64,000 bases of DNA from Hyalella azteca. Taxonomy: Eukaryota > Arthropoda > Malacostraca > Amphipoda > Hyalellidae. The notes under the pieces are model-generated. The model had not been told where the DNA came from and ran no database searches. It saw only the letters and a program-made list of their open reading frames with translations. Both the position numbers and the translations under genes were made by a program. The stretch spans positions 1 through 64,000 of the forward strand of contig NW_025937404.1 of NCBI RefSeq assembly GCF_000764305.2, given 5' to 3'. Shown here in pieces: positions 1-12,232 of the stretch; position 1 is the stretch's first letter, and every line of letters begins with the position of its first letter.

Positions 1-291
1 TTTTTCGCTTTTTACAGCGCTAAGTGCAGGTTGTTGGCAGTCCTGACAGTACCAGAGTACTGACTTGTTTTTACGAATAACCGAGCAGTCAGTCTTGCTT
101 AACTTTGCACAGTTGTTGCAGATGGTATCCCCGCAACGATCGCAGGCCACTGTAGCGTCATTTACGTTAAGCGATCCCAGCTTGCAAAATTTACAAATTT
201 CTCCTCGCTCATTTTGCAATTTGATCTTGGAATTTGGTTTAACAGGACTGGAGGCCTTCTCATTTAATTTTTTTCCTCTCTGACCAGCCAT
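1..291 (-). CDS. ORF1 N-terminus of a non-LTR retrotransposon, PHD-like zinc finger (partial, runs off the left edge)
   Basis: Reading the minus strand from the ATG at 291 gives 97 codons without a stop up to the window edge. The first 30 residues are basic (MAGQRGKKL...). They are followed by Cys pairs spaced as in a PHD or treble-clef finger: CKFC, then CDRC, then CNNC, then WYCQDC with a conserved Trp two residues before the last pair. PHD-type fingers of this kind are typical of ORF1 of CR1/L2-like non-LTR retrotransposons, where ORF1 acts as a nucleic-acid-binding chaperone. No retrotransposon 3' part is visible because the element continues beyond the window. A host PHD protein is the alternative, but the upstream leader is repeated elsewhere in the window next to a reverse-transcriptase fragment, which favours a retroelement. 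Confidence 0.65.
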   Translation of the reverse strand, partial: MAGQRGKKLNEKASSPVKPNSKIKLQNERGEICKFCKLGSLNVNDATVACDRCGDTICNNCAKLSKTDCSVIRKNKSVLWYCQDCQQPALSAVKSEK

Positions 292-510
292 CATAAAATG
301 CAAGAGCCAAAGAAAAAACACAATTTAAAACTGAAACAAGTTAAGTAAAAATTTCAAAGTTTCAAAGGGCTGTAAAAACTCAGTTACAGACTTGAGAATA
401 AGCGGCTTGCAAGTGCATGAGCTAGATAAACACAAGTTAAAAACCGAAATTAAGTTGAGTAAAATTTGTACAAATTGTTAGATTGTTCAAAATTGTTACA
501 TGGTGGTAAT
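292..510 (-). repeat. 5' leader of the non-LTR element, sharing a tandem-type monomer with 53828-53950
   Basis: The stretch 384-500 contains the block GACTTGAGA...GCGGCTT followed by AGCTAGATAAACACAAGTT and an A/T-rich tail. The same blocks occur at about 53838-53950, but there the GACTTGAGA block follows the other block instead of preceding it. The two copies are therefore out of register, as expected if the element's 5' leader is built of tandem monomers of about 115 bp. Confidence 0.5.
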
Positions 511-1335
511 TTCGTTGATCTTTGCGATATTTTCCACGCACTTGTAGAGTGAACGCCGGGATGAGTGAAGATTTGAAGAAAGAATAGATGAGGATAGGAA
601 AACTTAGTGCGTTGAATCTGACGAGTGACGAACGACGTCACATTTGAGTTTGGTGGTTATCGTGAGCGGATGGTTATCCGCATGACAATATAATATAGTA
701 CATAATAATATAACACATAATATAATATTATAATACTATTTTGCAGAACATAATAACTCTGGTACAACAAGGAGCTATCAATAAAACATGGCATCTCTGC
801 ATAAATAATATATAGCTAAATATCATTTTTCTGACAAAACATGATGTCACTGAAAAACAGGATATTATGAAAAAACGTAAAATTCCTGACATGACATGAA
901 ATATATTACAAAACTTGTTATACCTGACTTCACATTTTATCTTCCACACGGAACGATATTTTCGATATACATCATATCTTTGACAGCATGCGCTATAGAA
1001 TTTTTTTAACGCTATAGTAGAGTTCATCCGACAATTCATAAGCCTTACCCGCATTGAACTCAACCTCGGGTGAGGCATTTAAATAAAATAATAATAAAAT
1101 TAGGAGGCCATCGGAAATGAAATTCATAAGCAGGTGAGAAACTTATATTTATTAATTTTAAGCTAAACAGAAACAAAACTTAACGTCTAGCGAGAGACTC
1201 TAATAGGCTATATTTATGCCCAACAGAAATGGAAGCGAGTGAAACATTTCAGCGAGCTGCCTGGCTGCTGAGGTGAGATTTACGAGCTTCTAAGAACACG
1301 CGGGCCCTCGGTTTAGGGGAGAGGGAGACAGAGTA
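511..1335. other. No gene seen; AT-rich intergenic DNA
   Basis: Short open frames on both strands lack recognisable motifs and look like chance. A (TAATA)-rich stretch lies at about 690-735. Confidence 0.4.
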
Positions 1336-1517
1336 CCGCTGCAGGGTCCAGCCCTCAAGGGGAGGTATTAGAGCACCTCTGCAGGGCCCAGCCCTCAAGG
1401 GGAGGTAATAGAGTACCTCTGCAGGGCCCAGCCCTCAAGGGGAGGTATTAGAGTACCTCTGCCGGGCCCAGCCCTCAAGGGGAGGTATTAGAGTACCTCT
1501 GCAGGGCCCAGCCCTCA
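1336..1517. repeat. Tandem repeat, 40-bp unit, about 4.5 copies
   Basis: The unit begins CAGGGCCCAGCCCTCAAGGG and ends with AGAGTACCTCTG. Copies differ by one or two substitutions. The first copies read GAGCACC or GAGTACC at the same place. Confidence 0.95.
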
Positions 1518-1906
1518 ATAAATCACTCACGATTGCTGCAGCTGTGTTATAATACGCAAAATATATTAATACATCAATAAATAAAACTTTAGTTCGTAAT
1601 ACATTCTCATTATATAAACAGGATACACATAATCTAACACAGAATTCGTTCAATATATGACACATAAATGAATATTGAATATTCGGAACATTTTATTCTA
1701 ATAAATGTTACCTGCTTCTTTATCTACCGGCCGCAACACGCAGTTTAATTCGACTCGTTGAAAAAACTGAGAAGGAAATAGGTGATAAAATGCTTTCTCT
1801 TGTTCTCAGCCGAACTTGGGTAGAGGAAGAATTTCTGCCTTATTATACCAATACATAAATAAGGTACATTTTGGCGCGTGTTTACAATTATTTTACCTTA
1901 TAAACT

Positions 1907-3345
1907 TAAGCGCATTAGTCACCCCGAAACTGCACATTTACGCGCATAAGTCACCCCGTAACTTTATAAACTTAAGCGCATTAGTCACCCCGAAACTGCA
2001 CATTTACGCGCATAAGTCACCCCGTAACTTTACGCACATTAGTCACCCCATAACTTTACGCGCATTAGTCACCCCGTAACTTTACTCGCATTGGTCACCC
2101 CGTAACTTTACGCGCATTAGTCACCTCATAAGTTTACGCGCATTAGTCAGCCCTTAACTTTACGCGCATTAGTCACCCCGAAAGTTTACGCGCATTAGTC
2201 ACCCCGTAACTCTACGCGCATTAGTAACCCCGTAAGTTTACGCGCATTAGTCACCCGTAAGTTTACGCGCATAAGTCACCCCGTAAGCTTAGGCGCATTG
2301 GTCACCCCGTAACTTTACGCACATTAGTAACCCCGTAACTTTACGCGCATCAGTCACCCCGTAACTTTACGCGCATTAGTCACCCCGTAACTTTACGCGC
2401 ATTAGTCACCCCGTAAGTTTACGCGCATTAGTCACCCCGTAACTTTACGCGCACCAGTCACCCTGTAACTTTACGCGCATTAGTCATCTCGTAAGTTTAC
2501 GCGCATTAGTCACCCGTAAGTTTACGCGCATACGTCACCCCGTAAGTTTACGCGCATTGGTCACCCCGTAACTTTACGCACATTAGTCACCCCGTAACTT
2601 TACGCGTATTATATAGTCACCTCGAAACTTTACGCGCATTAGTCACCCCGTAACTTCACGCGCATTAGTCACCCCGTAACTTTACGCGCATTAGTCACCC
2701 CGTTACTTTACGCGCATTAGTCACCCCGTAACTTTACGCGCATTAGTAACCCCGTAACTTTACGCGCATTAGTCACCCCGTAACTTTACGCGTCTTAGTC
2801 ATCCCGTTATTTTACGTGCATTAGTCACCCCGTAACTTTACGCGCATTAGTCACCCCGTAAGTTTACGCATATTAGTCACCCCGTAAGTTTGCGCGTATT
2901 AGTCACCCCGTAACTTTACGCGCATTAGTCCCCCCGTAAGTTTACGCGCATTAGTCACCCCGTACGCGTATTAGTCACCCCGTAACTTTACGCGCATTAG
3001 TCACCCTGTAACTTTACGCGCCATAGTCACCCCGTAAGTTTACGCGCATTAGTCACCCCGTAAGTTTACGCGCATTGGTCACCCCGTATTTTTACGCACA
3101 TTAGTCACCCCGTAACTTTACGCGCATCAGTCACCCCGTATTTTTACGCGCATTAGTCACCTCGAAACTTTACGCGCATTAGTCACCCCGTAACTTTACG
3201 CGCATTAGTCACCCCGTTACTATACGCGCATTAGTCACCCCGTAACTTTATGCGCATTAGTCACCCCGTTTTACGCGCATTAGTCACCCCGTAACTTTAC
3301 GCGCATTAGTCCCCCCGTAAGTTTACGCGCATTAGTTACGTTATT
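1907..3345. repeat. Long minisatellite, 26-bp unit, more than 50 copies
   Basis: The unit contains TTACGCGCATTAGTCACCCC followed by GTAACT. Most copies are complete. Variants carry AAGTTT, CACATTAG or short deletions. This is the longest array in the window, about 1.4 kb. The open frame through its left end (1816-2079) is a by-product of the repeat. Confidence 0.97.
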
Positions 3346-3518
3346 TATTAGTTTAACGTTACGCGCCTCAACAAAGCCCACGACGCCGTCAAGAATAACT
3401 CCGTCAAAACTGCTCAACCGGAAAAATTAATGGTCCATTGTTCTTATTTTGACACGCTTTCTCGCCCACAGTCGCTGGCAAAGAGAGGACCTAGCACTGA
3501 CATGCATTTTTGCCCAGC

Positions 3519-3610
3519 TAAAGTCGGTCAGGATTACCCACTCTATGGCTATAAATTTATAGCAGTACAAGCAACAGCAGCAACAGCAGCAGTAGCAACA
3601 GCAGCAGAAG

Positions 3611-3645
<35 letters not shown>

Positions 3646-3694
3646 ATATGGCTATAAATTATAAATAAAAGTCGGTCAGGATTACCCACTCTAT
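3519..3694. repeat. CAG/CAA trinucleotide run between short direct repeats
   Basis: A (CAACAGCAG)n tract at about 3568-3648 is bounded on both sides by the sequence AGTCGGTCAGGATTACCCAC and by GGCTATAAATT copies. This looks like slippage within a local duplication. The poly-alanine frame across it (3430-3657) has no other support. Confidence 0.8.
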
Positions 3695-4779
3695 GTTAAT
3701 GAGACAATGGCCCACACATTAGTCTGAGTGCGCGCGGCCATACGAGTTTAAAGCTCAGCCTCATTACCGTCGGATGAGCCGCCGGGTCACGGGGCGAATT
3801 TCTTGCCGGCAGGGAAACAAACTGTTCAAGTCGGGAAAAATTATTACAGGTCTTTTACTTTTTTGTGTGAATATTTTTACTGTTCTATGAAGTACACAAT
3901 TCATATGATTTTTAAGAGCAAAACGAAAAACTGTATAAGTTGTAAAAATGATTGGCATGTTTTCTTCTTATTTAGACTTACAAATTAAGGATACAACTGA
4001 CGTCTCACAGGACCTTCCGAACTCGGACAATAAAAGTGTTCAAGTCGGGGAAAAATACTAAGAATTATTTAGGTGTTCAAATTAACAAACAAAAATTACG
4101 ATACGTATTACTTTTCCGTGAGATGAATGAGTCTTTATCAAATAATTAATTTTGTCAGGGTAATATGCTTAATTTTGTAACTAATTCAAAGGGCAACGCA
4201 GCGCGGTATAAAAGCCATCACAATTCGCCAAAAATTAATCAAGTTGCTATAAATATGGAACAATAGCAGGAGCCGAAAATTCTCAAAACAATCACTAGCA
4301 ACAATGGCATACTTAATTAATCGCGGCCATATAATAAACAAGAATGGCGAGGCTACACGATATTCTAGCCATGCAACAAACATGCCAAAATATTTCTTTC
4401 CGTGCATGCCCACTGTGGATACAGTGACTTCTGAATATAAATTTCAACAATATATTATTCATGTAACAAGAATTGCATCCATCAGCTGACGAGTCCAATA
4501 AACTATGGTCTATGAAATTTCTACGATTCCGAATCCCTTCAATAATACTAAGAAAGTGTGAGTTAATTAAAGATTTGGCGGTTAAAATTAAACTAAATTC
4601 AGAACTCCTATTTGACTATCGTTTCCTATATGAAGAACTTATTTTGTACCATGCAAAATTAAGCTGTACATTAGATTTGGCAATAAAATTGTAAAATTTG
4701 GTGCTGTCCTGCCCTCCCGGTTTCACGATGTCTCGTTATTCTCCCAATAAGAATATATTTTCAGGACCAGACTATACAC
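3695..4779. other. No gene recognised; isolated TATA-like site
   Basis: Several overlapping 60-75 codon frames occur on both strands (for example 4186-4498) with no recognisable motif. A TATAAAAG motif is present at 4206-4213, but no credible transcript follows. Confidence 0.3.
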
Positions 4780-5192
4780 GGACACCGTAAGTATCCTAGA
4801 TACGCGCCCCAACAGCCCCTATACACAACATCCCGACGCGTTAAGTATCCTGGATACGCGCTCCAGCAGCCCCTATATACAATACCCCGACACGATAAGT
4901 ATCCTGGATACGCGCCTCAACAGCCCCTATATACAATACCCCGACACGAAAAGTATCCTGGATACGCGCCCCAACAGCCCCTATATACAATACCCCGACA
5001 CGATAAGTATCCTGGATACGCGCCCCAACAGCCCCTATATACAATACCCCGACACGATAAGTATCCTGGATACGCGCGCCCATACATACAATATTTCGAC
5101 ACGATTAGTATCCTGGATACGCGCCCAACAGCCCCTATATACAATACCCCGACACGATAAGTATCCTGGATACGCGCCCCAACAGCCCCTAC
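4780..5192. repeat. Tandem repeat, 54-bp unit, about 7 copies
   Basis: The unit contains CAGCCCCTATATACAATACC, then CCGACACGATAAGTATCCTG and GATACGCGCC. One internal copy is shortened near 5082-5098. Because 54 is a multiple of 3, several frames stay open through the array. Confidence 0.95.
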
Positions 5193-5274
5193 ATATTTCG
5201 ATGCCAGGTTGCAAACATATGGACTTAAAAGATACATTCGGACTTAGACGATCTGTAAACAGGTGGCTGCATGA

Positions 5275-5385
5275 AGTCCAATCCCCATATATGAGTCCAA
5301 TCCTCATAGATGAATTCAATCCCCATAGATGAGTCCAATCCCCATAGGTGAATCCAATCTCCATAGATGAGTCCAATCACCCTAG
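5275..5385. repeat. Short tandem repeat, 19-bp unit, about 6 copies
   Basis: The unit is close to GATGAGTCCAATCCCCATA, with substitutions between copies. Confidence 0.85.
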
Positions 5386-6712
5386 ACGAGGGATCCAGCA
5401 ATCGTCGTTCGGTTAATAATGTGCGCCTCTGCATGACGATGTCATGCATTAATGGTCACTTAATGATGACGATGCTGGTGGGTTCCGCCAGCACAGAGTG
5501 AGAGTTACGGTCGTGTGAGCTTGTCTCAGGGGGCTCCCCTGTCCTTTAGACTGTAGGTGGCAGGTGAGGCGGTCTCATTGTCGTGGTTGATAGTCAAATT
5601 ACTCTAATGTAGTGTAAATGATGAAGAAGTCTACAACCTTCTTTGTGGTAAAATCTGCAGACTACATAAGCTTCTTGGAAAACTTTTACAAGGTCCATTG
5701 TTGCGCTTTTTTGCAGGGTCAATTGTTGTGTATAGTCCAGTGCTTGACGTTGTAGTCAAGGGTATCACCAAGCCAGTTGAATTCATCGATGATTTTGAGA
5801 TGAAGTTGCTTGTTTGTAATACTCGACGCAGTTGCTGGTCCAATTACCCCAGTGTAGTCCAGATGATGAAGAAGTTTCTGTTGCGGCCCTAATATCTGTA
5901 GTCGAACAACAACACGAAAGGAAACACAAAGCACACGAAAGTTCTTGAACAACTCGAAAACACACCGGTGTATTCTTGAAGAACAACAACACGAAAGCTT
6001 TGAGTAGACCGGCAACAACACAGTTTGGCCAGCTAATTTCTGTGCCGCAATATAATATAAACATAACACCAAGCACATAGTAACAATCTCGAACATTCAT
6101 TATCTTTTATGTACTTATATACTCCGGTCAATAAGTTTTTGAAGACCACCCTATGTTTGTACAGACGTCATTTCAAAATTTCAAATTCATGTATTGCAAA
6201 ACTCTTCCCCTACTTGATAATGAATGTAGTTGCATTCCAAATGTCGTAAATTATAATAAAATGTCCCTTGGAAACCTAATCTTTGAATTTTCAGGTCTTA
6301 TTAAAAGCCTAATTTGCCAAATAATGACAAAAAATTGTCAATAGAAATACTTTCTGCCTCCAATCTTCAATGGAACCTGCCATAAAGAACTTTTGCCGAA
6401 CTACGGCAATATTCACATATTGATCAACGCAAATTCTACCATGCGTGGCACGGTCAAGGAGACTCTGTCTGGCCGGCTGCTGAAGCTGAAGAAATCCCGA
6501 ATGAAAATCTATCTAGCAAACTAATATCATTCAACATATGCTGATCCTCGACAAAATATGAGAATACTGCGAGCTTCCTGAATTAATATTACTCATTTGA
6601 TGTACTCACAACTCAGTATTCGAGAAAATGCAACGATATACATTCTAACATGCTTAGCAAATATAGCTTTGTAGCAATGATTGATAATTGTTAGGGTAAA
6701 CAGAATGAGAAG
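5386..6712. other. No gene recognised
   Basis: The stretch 5570-5900 has loosely repeated phrases such as GTAGT..AGATGATGAAGAAGT, so part of it may be an old duplication. Open frames on the minus strand near 5719-6100 show no known motif. Confidence 0.3.
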
Positions 6713-6912
6713 GGAGCCTTGCCACTAGAATGATGCCACAAGAAGTGGTGCAGTGCATGGCGTGGCAGCCTTGCCATTAGAATGATGCCACAAGAAGTGT
6801 TGCAGTGCATGGCGTGGCAGTCTTGCCATTAGAATGATGCCACAAGAAGTGGTGCAGTGCATGGCGTGGCAGCCTTGCCATTAGAATGATGCCACAAGAA
6901 GTGGTGCAGGGA
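6713..6912. repeat. Tandem repeat, 53-bp unit, about 3.8 copies
   Basis: The unit begins GCCTTGCCATTAGAATGATG and ends CATGGCGTGGCAG. Copies are almost identical, which suggests recent expansion. Confidence 0.95.
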
Positions 6913-7193
6913 AAAAAGTCGTCATGACGCAATCGCATTTTCGGTTGTAGGATATATGGAAAAAACTGACGTTTTGCAGGTTTTGTTCATTTTACGTAGT
7001 GTTTGCAATCTAATTTTATTTCTTATTATATTGAAGATTATGTGCCTATGAAATGGTCATAATAATGATTTACTTCTTGATGGACCTGATTAATGTTTTT
7101 ATTTATTTATGGAACCATTCATTTCTTATATATTGTTTCAATAATGTCTTTTCGTGCATGGTGATGCAGGCGTGACAACAGCCTGTTGGGGCA

Positions 7194-7685
7194 GCCGTGT
7201 GGCTGACTCAGCCTGACTGGCTTGCGCCGTGTGGCTGACTCGCTTACGCCGTGTGGCTGACTGGCTTACGCCGTGTGGCTGACTCGCTTACGCCGTGTGG
7301 CTGACTCGCTTACGCCGTGTGGCTGACTGGCTTGCGCCGTGTGGCTGACTGGCTTACGCCGTGTGGCTGACTGGCTTACGCCGTGTGGCTGACTGGCTTG
7401 CGTCGTGTGGCTGACTCGCTTACGCCGTGTGGCTGACTCGCTTACGCCGTGTGGCTGACTTGCTTACGCCGTGTGGCTGACTGGCTTACGCCGTGTGGCT
7501 GACTGGCTTACGCCGTGTGGCTGACTGGCTTACGCCGTGTGGCTGACTGGCTTACACCGTGTGGCTGACTGGCGTACGCCGTGCGGCTGACTGGCTTACG
7601 CCGTGTGGCTGACTGGCTTACGCCGTGTGGCTGACTGGCGTACGCCGTGTGGCTGACTGGCGTACGCCGTGTGGCTGACTGGCTG
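7194..7685. repeat. Minisatellite, 22-bp unit, about 22 copies
   Basis: The unit is GCCGTGTGGCTGACTGGCTT plus AC. Variation is mostly between CTGG and CTCG. Confidence 0.96.
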
Positions 7686-8114
7686 ACACTGAAGAGTCTG
7701 TCCTCATCTCACACCCTCTATACCCTTACCCTTTACCCTTTACCTTACCATTACGTTATTTTCATGCCAAGTTAAAGCGGGTATTGCTACAATGTAATGT
7801 CTATGCATGTGTGGTTTGAACTCAATTTAGAGTAAATAAGTCTGCTAATAAAAGCCCTTGTTGCAATTTGTTTATCTGCATTGACTGCAATGAGGGAGGA
7901 GGTTGTTTACTTTCACAGCCGCCGCGACCAACCTGCCATAAGCTTGAGGTCCACTCGCCCCTCCCACCTGAGTGACTTGATGAGGTTCATTGCGCGTCAG
8001 GACGAGAAAGGGGTAACACGTGTCATCTCAGCTGCTCCGCTGCTGCCGATAAGTTACTAGACTGTACGGGTTTTCTTGCACCTAATTAACTTACTTCAGC
8101 ATTTGATTTATATT
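7686..8114. other. No gene seen
   Basis: A short (TACCCTT)-like run occurs at about 7720-7745. Nothing else is recognisable. Confidence 0.3.
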
Positions 8115-8837
8115 AAACCATAATCCCATGGTTGAACTAGTTGCTTATGACGTCACTGAGAGGTAAAAACGTAAACAATTACGTGTGTCACGTTTTAGTG
8201 CCATATTTGAGAGTTTGCATGAAAACTTTACCATTTCAAAATTTCCCCCAAAACGTCGGTCTTTTCAACTAGCCTTCATCTAATCATTTAAAAGTTTTGA
8301 AGCGATTTGTCTTGCGTAAAAGAAATAAGTAGGACATTAAACCGAGGTCCTAGGCCGCCCTAAGTCGAATGCAAATTTCAGAGTCCTCAATAGAATTTTC
8401 CTGAAAAAACGGCAAGTAAGCGAGCTGAAGCAAATAAAAAATATTACCAAGAATAATAACAGAGATGCATGTATATACGGCGTTAGCTGAAAAAATCAAT
8501 TCGATTGAATATCGCCTCCATTTCTACGACCGGTAGCAGAGCGGCAGCCATTACAGGCATCGCTAATACTAATGGACTTTGTCCGTCAACCCATCTTTTT
8601 TGTCATATATTTCTTTTTCCGCTCAACAAAATTGGTAAGTAACACAGGCACCGTAAATAATAACATTAGTTGCAATTTTAAAGTTTCTTGGGTCATTTTG
8701 AGGAGGTTAATTTTAGGTCAACAATCCCTGAACGGGACTGTTTACGTTTCAGAAATTTCAGTGACGTCATAAAAAAGATGCACTGAAAAGTTGAACTTCT
8801 TGCGGGTCAACCTTTTATAGTTCAACCATGCATAATC
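8115..8837. mobile_element. Candidate MITE or foldback element with imperfect inverted ends
   Basis: The left end (about 8122-8182) reads CCCATGGTTGAACTA, TATGACGTCACTGA and AAACGTAAACA. The right end (about 8725-8837) contains the reverse complements of the same three blocks in mirrored order, with an extra 40 bp in the right arm. The interior has no transposase-like frame. A target-site duplication is not evident, so the class is uncertain. Confidence 0.4.
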
Positions 8838-9397
8838 GTGAATGTGCCATATTCAGTGTATTCATATTGTTTCTTTATTTTATTCATCGCCGCCGCATTT
8901 GGCATTCCGATTTTTGTTTGTTTATATATAGTTGCTGTTCGTTCTATACATAGACGTTACGTGTGTGTTTATACTGTTTGTGTGTCTAAAGTTTTCGCTG
9001 CCGTATACATACCTACCGTACGTACGATTTATAATAACTTCAGCTATGCAAATGGTCAATTTTGTGTATGTATAGTCTGTATACTTATTTTTCAACTCAA
9101 TATTCAAATTTTACGTCGCGTTATTTTCATGCCAATATGTACATTACATGTCGCGTTATTTTCATACCAATAGATACATTACATGTCGCGGTATTTTCAT
9201 GCAATATATATACGCCTAATGCAAATCGAGCTGCACAATAGTACACATGCTTCTATGTACAATAATGTGCTCTATTTACTGGGTAAAATAAGCCTATTTA
9301 AATTGTTGTTCTTTACTATAAACATTTTAATTACGTTCTCTTAGAGCGTTGTGGAAAAATCAGGTTATTTAACGTTAATAAAGGAACGTTGGTGGGT

Positions 9398-9950
9398 TAG
9401 ACATCGGTTGGTTGGACGTCGGAGGGTTGGACGTCGGTTGGTTGGACGTCGGAGGGTTGGACGTCTGTTGGTTGGACGTCGAAGGGTTGGACGTCGGTTG
9501 GTTGGACGTCGGAGGGTTGGACGTCGGTGGGTTGAACGTCCGAGGGTTGAACGTCAGAAGGTTGGACGTCGGAGGGTTGGACGCCGGTGGGTTGAACGTC
9601 GGAGGGTTGAACGTCGGAGGGTTGGACGTTGGTGGGTTGAACGTCGGAGGGTTGGACGTCAGTGGGTTGGACGACGGTGGGTTGGACGTCGGTGGGTTGA
9701 ACGTCGGAGGGTTGAACGTCGGTGGGTTGAACGTCGGAGGGTTGAACGTCGGAGGTTTGGACGTCGGTGGGTTGAACGTCGGAGGGTTGGACGTCGGAGG
9801 GTTGGACGTCGGTGGGTTGAACATCGGAGGGTTGAACGTCGGAGAATTGGACGTCGGAGGGTTGGGCGTCGGAGGGTTGGACGTCGGTGGGTTGGACGTC
9901 GGTGGGTTGGACGTCGGAGGGTTGGACGTCGGAGGGTTGGACGTCGGTGA
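9398..9950. repeat. Minisatellite, 15-bp unit, about 37 copies
   Basis: The unit is GGTTGGACGTCGGAG with G/T and G/A alternations. Its period is divisible by 3, so all frames can stay open (Arg-rich, Gly/Val-rich and Pro/Asn-rich frames). These frames should not be read as proteins without transcript evidence. Confidence 0.96.
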
Positions 9951-9955
9951 GAGAG

Positions 9956-10037
9956 TTGCTGTTGTTGTTTCTTCAACTGCTGCTGCAGTTGCTGCTGTTG
10001 CTGCTGTTGCTGCTGCTGCTGTTGCTGCTGTTGCTGC

Positions 10038-10075
<38 letters not shown>

Positions 10076-10125
10076 TTGCTGCAGTTGCTGTTACTGTTGT
10101 TGCTGCTGCTGTGGTTGCTTTTACT
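9956..10125. repeat. CTG/TTG trinucleotide microsatellite
   Basis: A (TTGCTGCTG)n tract directly follows the 15-bp array. It is the start of a larger duplicated segment, since a short CTG tract also begins the second copy at 11232. Confidence 0.92.
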
Positions 10126-10850
10126 AAAGCTACAGCTGGCATGTCCGGTTGAGGAGGCTCGAGTCCCGGCTGTCTTACCCGGCTCATCCGTTGCCCGCGT
10201 TGCCAGGAGTGCAGCGTATAGAAAGATCTATGAAAAGGGGTATATACATCCAAATAATTATATAGAGAATATAATGTATTTGTTATTGCCCAACTAATTT
10301 TCCAGGTGGTACATTATATGTTACAGATGGTACATTATATATTAAATTGACTAGTCAGTGTAGATTACCAACTGTAGTATTGGAAATATATTCTAAATTA
10401 AATCTTATAATCATTTGAATTATTTAATCATGTTAGATTCAGATGATCATTCTGATCATTTAAATAAATTCTGATAATCGAGCTCGAGGGTTTTCATTCA
10501 TTGAAGGAAATCTTCATTTTGATCGAACGAAATACACGCAGCCTGCGTGCGACCTCAGCGCCTGCGACTTCAATAAGAGGGTTGAGTTCACACGTCCATA
10601 GTGACTTGTTTGTGTACATAGACCGCACCAGGCATTCAACGTAGAAATAGCGTTTAATTAACGTTAATTCAACACAATAACGTTATATTCAACTTTAATT
10701 TAGCAAAGCAACGTTTGATATAACGTTAATTTCACCAAACAGCGTGCTTCATGCAGGCATTTGAAATAACAATTAAGTAACGTTAATTCCACAACAAAAA
10801 AGATCCCACAAAATCACGATTCGATTATACAAAATAACGTTGAATTAACG

Positions 10851-11035
10851 TTTAACTAACAAAAAAACGTTTAATTAACGTTTATCTAACAAAACAACGT
10901 CTGATTAATGTTTATCTAACAAAACAACGTTTAATTAACGTTTATATAACAAAACGACTTTTAATTACGGTTTATATAACAAAATAACGTTTAATTTACG
11001 TTTATCTAACAAAACAACGTTTAATATAACTTTGT
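10851..11035. repeat. Tandem repeat, 30-bp unit (AACGTTTAATTAACG type)
   Basis: The unit reads CAACGTTTAATTAACGTTTA then TCTAACAAAA. It has about 6 copies, with a shorter homologous run at 12335-12440 in the second segmental copy. Confidence 0.9.
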
Positions 11036-11232
11036 TTCACCGTCAGATGTTTGGATGGACGGTGATCCCACGGTTAAGAACAAGCAGGCTTAAACACACT
11101 CGAATACACCCTATCGAAATTCGAAGACCTGTCAGCCGCTGGCACACGGACGCCCCAGGTTCTTATGGCCGGGTAAATTAGAAGCTCTATGTCCGCATTA
11201 GGTTCCGGTTGCCGTAGCGAAATAAGCGCCGN

Positions 11233-11263
<31 letters not shown>

Positions 11264-11942
11264 TTCGCTGCTTGCTGTACTTGTTGCTGCCTCCCACTGC
11301 AGCAGGCATGTCCGGTTGAGGTGGCCAGGGTCCGGCTATCTCACCCGGCTTATGTAGCCCGGTTTACCAGGAGTGCAGCGTATCAATGATGCACGATGTA
11401 CTGCAGTTTGTTCTCAATGACATGTACGGTTAAAATAATTTCATTTTCATGTATTTTGTTCACATATTTTCTCTGTTATACGAAAAGAAATATTCGAAAA
11501 TATCAGAATAAATAAACATAATAATGAATACTAAACTTGACAAAACTATGATAAATTATTCGATAATGTCAGAATTTGCAAGCATAGAAGAGTATCCAAC
11601 CAAAAATAGTTTTTCTTTTATATATTTTGGATGATATATATCAGTGTAAGTCCTATAAAAAGAGGTATATTTATATAATTGAACCACAAATGATGTTCTT
11701 TTTCAGGTAATTTTTAGCTAGTACTGTTAGTCTACGACAATTATCGGGAAATTTGATTAGTTCGTGCAGATTACTCACTGTTTATGTTGTTAATATCTAT
11801 GAATTAAATCTTATAATCATTTGAATTATTCAATTAAATTATATTCTGATAATCATTCTGATCATTTATATTTATTCAGATAAATCAAACCTCAGGGCTT
11901 TCATTCATTGAAGAAAATCTTTATTCCAATCGAACGAAATGC

Positions 11943-12232
11943 CTGCGTGAGGCCTCAATGCCTGTGTGAGGCCTCAATGCCTGCGTGAGGCCTCAATGCC
12001 TGCGTGAGGCCTCAATGCCTGCGTAAGGCCTCAATGCCTGCGTGAGGCCTCAATTACTGCGTGAGGCCTCAATGCCTGCGTGAGGCCTCAATGCCTACGT
12101 GAGGCCACAATGCCTGCGTGAGGCCTCAGTGCCTGCGTGAGGGCTCAATGCCTGCGTGAGGCCACAATGCCTGCATGAGGCCTCAATTCCTGCGTGAGGG
12201 CTCAATTCCTGCGTAAGGCCTCAATGCCTGCG
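11943..12232. repeat. Minisatellite, 19-bp unit, about 15 copies
   Basis: The unit is CCTGCGTGAGGCCTCAATG. The paralogous position in the first segmental copy (about 10538-10565) has only one or two related words, so the array arose after the duplication. Confidence 0.95.

Noticed and set aside
3803..4498. Cluster of overlapping 60-75 codon frames
   Set aside because: Frames occur on both strands at similar density with no motif or start context. This is consistent with AT-rich chance.
4470..4530. Possible hammerhead ribozyme (CTGACGAGTCCAATAA followed by a GAAA 20 bases later)
   Set aside because: The stem II partner of GTCC and the correct GAAA spacing are missing, and no stem I/III pairing was found. 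At best it is a decayed half-core.
9351..10297. Long frames on both strands through the 15-bp and CTG arrays (Arg-Val, Gly-Leu, Pro-Thr-Asn and poly-Leu proteins)
   Set aside because: The repeat period is a multiple of 3, so any frame without a stop in one unit stays open. No splice, start or conserved flanking signal supports a protein.
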